Source of the DNA: CAZJPS01 sp964548055
Lineage (GTDB): Bacteria > Patescibacteriota > Gracilibacteria > Peribacterales > Peribacteraceae
Assembly (NCBI GenBank): GCA_964548055.1
Contig: CAZJPS010000062.1
Span: 1-7,038, forward strand
DNA length: 7,038 nucleotides
Reading direction: 5' to 3'
Shown piece by piece: positions 5,464 to 7,038 of this stretch. The notes below the pieces were generated by a model. The model was not told where the DNA came from. It was given only the letters and a program-made list of their open reading frames with translations, and searched no databases. The position numbers and the translations under genes were made by a program. The first letter of the stretch is position 1. The number at the start of each line of letters is the position of its first letter.

Positions 5464-5511
5464 ACACGCAGTTCTTTCCCCGCACCGTTGTCCCCATTCC
5501 CGCCCATAGAA

Positions 5512-5623
5512 CAATCAGGCGATTGGGTTTACGTTTTAGTGCCATTATTGATGAATACTGGCTTTGAAATGTGAATCCAAAGGAAGAAGGGATTCTTGTA
5601 CGGGGAAGACATATTCTTTCCCC
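5512..5623 (+). promoter_or_regulatory. Hairpin-rich pnp leader
   Basis: Four local hairpins follow one another: CAATC-AGGC-GATTG (5512-5525); GCCA/TGGC with inner ATT/AAT (5541-5562); AAGAA-GGGA-TTCTT with a GNRA-type loop (5584-5597); and GGGGAA/TTCCCC (5602-5607 with 5618-5623), ending nine bases from the pnp start. In E. coli, pnp is autoregulated through a structured leader cut by RNase III; that this leader works similarly is inference. Confidence 0.4.
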
Positions 5624-5631
5624 TTATTTTC

Positions 5632-7038
5632 ATGCTCAACTCTCAAAAGGAGTATTCCCTCGAACTTGGGAATCAAACGCTCACTGTGAAAACAGGCGGT
5701 ATTGCCATACAGGCAAATGCGTCGGTTTTGTGCCAGATGGGCGATACCATCACACTTGGTAACTGCACGGTCAGTACCCAAGCACGTGAAGGAGTCGATT
5801 TCCTACCTTTACAGGTAGTGTATCAAGAGAAGTATTATGCCAGCGGTAAGATAGCTGGAAGCCGTTTCCGCAAGCGCGAAGGGCGCCCAGGAGACGATTA
5901 CGTGCTGCTTGCACGTGTGATTGATCGCGGGCTGCGCCCGATGTTCCCAAAGCACCTGCATCGCGATATTCAGGTGTTCTGTACCGTACTCAGTTACGAC
6001 ATGGAACACGAGCACGACATTACCTCAGCCAATGCCGCAAACCTCTCCGTTGCTTTATCCGATTGCCCTTGCGATGGCCCTCTTGGCACCGTTCGTGTGG
6101 GGATGATTGGAGGAGAGCTTATTCTCAATCCATCCCGCGAAGCGCGAGCAAAGGCGGATTTGGATATGTTGCTCACGGCCTCACTAAAAAAAGTGGTGAT
6201 GATTGAAGCTGGTGCAAATCAGGTACCAGAAGCTGAGATAGTTCGTGCGATTGAATTTGGAAAGAAGTGGGCTCAGAAAATAGCTGCATTCTTTGCAGAG
6301 ATAGAAAAAGAGATTGGAAAGGAAAAATTTGATGTTGAGGATCCATACATGCACACAGAAGCGTACGATTATCTTAAAGCATGGGCTCTTCCCGATATCA
6401 CGAAGGCTGTGAAAAACGACATGATCAAGAATGCTCGACGTGCTGTGTTTAGTAAAATGATGGAAGATGCGAAAGAAAAATTGTCAGAACAAGTAGAAAG
6501 CGGAAAGTTGAAAGTGGAAAGTGATGAGGAGAAAGAGAAACTCTTGGCGCATGCAGCGCTGTTCATCGACAAAATTATTAAAGGAGAAGTGCGCCGTCTT
6601 GTATTAGAAGAAGGCATTCGTATGAGCAGCCGCAAGGTTGATCAAATCCGTGCATTATCCGCACAGGTGGATATTTTACCTAACCGTGTTCATGGATCCG
6701 CACTCTTTGAGCGTGGAGAAACACAAGGTCTTACTACCTGCACGCTCGGTTCGCCTGGCGATCAGCAGATTGTGGAAGGCATGGATGGCGAGCATAAGCT
6801 CCGCTACATGCACCACTATAACTTCCCTCCATTCTCGGTAGGCGAAACAAGTAACCGTTTGATGGTTGGTAACCGCGAAATCGGTCACGGGAACTTGGCG
6901 CAGCGCGGTATTGAGCCCGTGCTCCCAAAGCAGGAAGATTTCCCGTATACCATTCGCACCGTTACAGAAATCCTCAGCAGTAATGGATCTAGCTCCATGG
7001 CTGCTACCTGTGGTTCCACGCTTGCGCTCATGGCAGCA
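5632..7038 (+). CDS. pnp: Polynucleotide phosphorylase (C-terminus cut by window edge)
   Basis: PNPase is a trimeric 3'-5' exoribonuclease that releases nucleoside diphosphates using phosphate and can also add 3' tails; it acts in mRNA decay. Visible are the first RNase PH domain (about 5-150, with FRKREGRPGDD at 79-89 and RGLRPMFP at 99-106), the helical linker domain (about 190-330), and the start of the second RNase PH domain (about 330 on: HGSALFERGETQ 354-365, YNFPPFSVGE 396-405, NREIGHG 414-420, EPVLP 428-432, NGSSSMAATCG 451-461, the phosphate-binding serines). The catalytic Asp/Lys residues and the KH and S1 domains lie beyond the edge. The ATG at 5632 gives a normal N-terminus; no Shine-Dalgarno sequence precedes it. 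Residues V288-S297 come from a 7-bp tandem repeat. Two usually conserved spots differ: IDRGLRP for IDRPxRP, and RMSSRKVD for RPDGRxxD. Confidence 0.98.
   Translation, partial: MLNSQKEYSLELGNQTLTVKTGGIAIQANASVLCQMGDTITLGNCTVSTQAREGVDFLPLQVVYQEKYYASGKIAGSRFRKREGRPGDDYVLLARVIDRGLRPMFPKHLHRDIQVFCTVLSYDMEHEHDITSANAANLSVALSDCPCDGPLGTVRVGMIGGELILNPSREARAKADLDMLLTASLKKVVMIEAGANQVPEAEIVRAIEFGKKWAQKIAAFFAEIEKEIGKEKFDVEDPYMHTEAYDYLKAWALPDITKAVKNDMIKNARRAVFSKMMEDAKEKLSEQVESGKLKVESDEEKEKLLAHAALFIDKIIKGEVRRLVLEEGIRMSSRKVDQIRALSAQVDILPNRVHGSALFERGETQGLTTCTLGSPGDQQIVEGMDGEHKLRYMHHYNFPPFSVGETSNRLMVGNREIGHGNLAQRGIEPVLPKQEDFPYTIRTVTEILSSNGSSSMAATCGSTLALMAA
6496..6523 (+). repeat. 7-bp tandem repeat (GAAAGTG-type) inside pnp
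   Basis: Four adjacent heptamers, GAAAGCG, GAAAGTT, GAAAGTG and GAAAGTG, are seen without gaps. They encode most of VESGKLKVES (residues 288-297) in the charged helical region between the linker domain and the second RNase PH domain. Three units equal 21 bases, so gain or loss in threes would keep the reading frame. Confidence 0.75.

Larger units (their letters stand above)
5315..5631. other. Non-coding rpsO-pnp intergenic region
   Basis: This 317-base gap contains palindromic repeat copy B, a strong terminator, a weak promoter candidate and a run of hairpins leading to the pnp start, each listed separately. I see no small gene in it. Confidence 0.7.

Noticed and set aside
5278..5514. Minus-strand frame across the rpsO 3' end and terminator
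   Set aside because: It runs through the repeat and terminator, and no promoter or homology is evident.
1..7038. A CRISPR array, insertion sequence, toxin-antitoxin or phage-defence system
   Set aside because: No spacer-repeat array, transposase, terminal-repeat-bounded gene or paired small genes with such features is seen; helicase and RmuC-like nuclease are not in one operon and fit housekeeping repair.

Overview
The window looks like a bacterial chromosome segment from a Candidate Phyla Radiation (Patescibacteria) lineage, most likely Peregrinibacteria/Peribacteria-like. This is inferred from a divergent but recognisable core gene set, secreted Ser-rich proteins with a CP..C..PPPGC-type cysteine module, no Shine-Dalgarno sequence before any start, and short palindromic and 7-bp repeats that have entered coding genes. 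TGG encodes Trp, no in-frame TGA interrupts any gene, and the visible stops are TAA or TAG, so there is no sign of a recoded TGA. Lineage confidence is moderate; no rRNA is present.

Layout from left to right: (1) 1-2006, minus strand, a UvrD/PcrA-type SF1A helicase whose C-terminus runs off the left edge. (2) 2007-2131, a divergent promoter region. (3) 2132-2518 and 2648-3445, plus strand, two probably exported cysteine-containing proteins of unknown function, each behind its own near-consensus promoter with a matching 5' leader; they may be paralogues. (4) 3513-4736, minus strand and convergent with the second exported gene, a membrane-anchored coiled-coil protein with an RmuC-like PD-(D/E)XK domain. 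(5) 4737-5044, a non-coding stretch with an inverted pair of 7-bp repeat arrays and a promoter for rpsO. (6) 5045-5314, rpsO (ribosomal protein S15). (7) 5315-5631, non-coding: a palindromic repeat, an intrinsic terminator and a hairpin-rich leader. (8) 5632 to the right edge, pnp (polynucleotide phosphorylase), 469 codons visible.

The rpsO-pnp pair is the classic bacterial arrangement linking ribosome assembly and RNA turnover, here separated by a strong terminator. The helicase and the RmuC-like protein both point to DNA repair or recombination, but they are not in one operon. The most unusual feature is repeat-driven remodelling of housekeeping genes: a palindromic element lies in frame in uvrD within about 26 extra residues, a related copy sits just after rpsO, and a 7-bp tandem repeat lies in frame in the pnp interdomain region. 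I found no mobile-element genes, CRISPR arrays, tRNAs or rRNAs.
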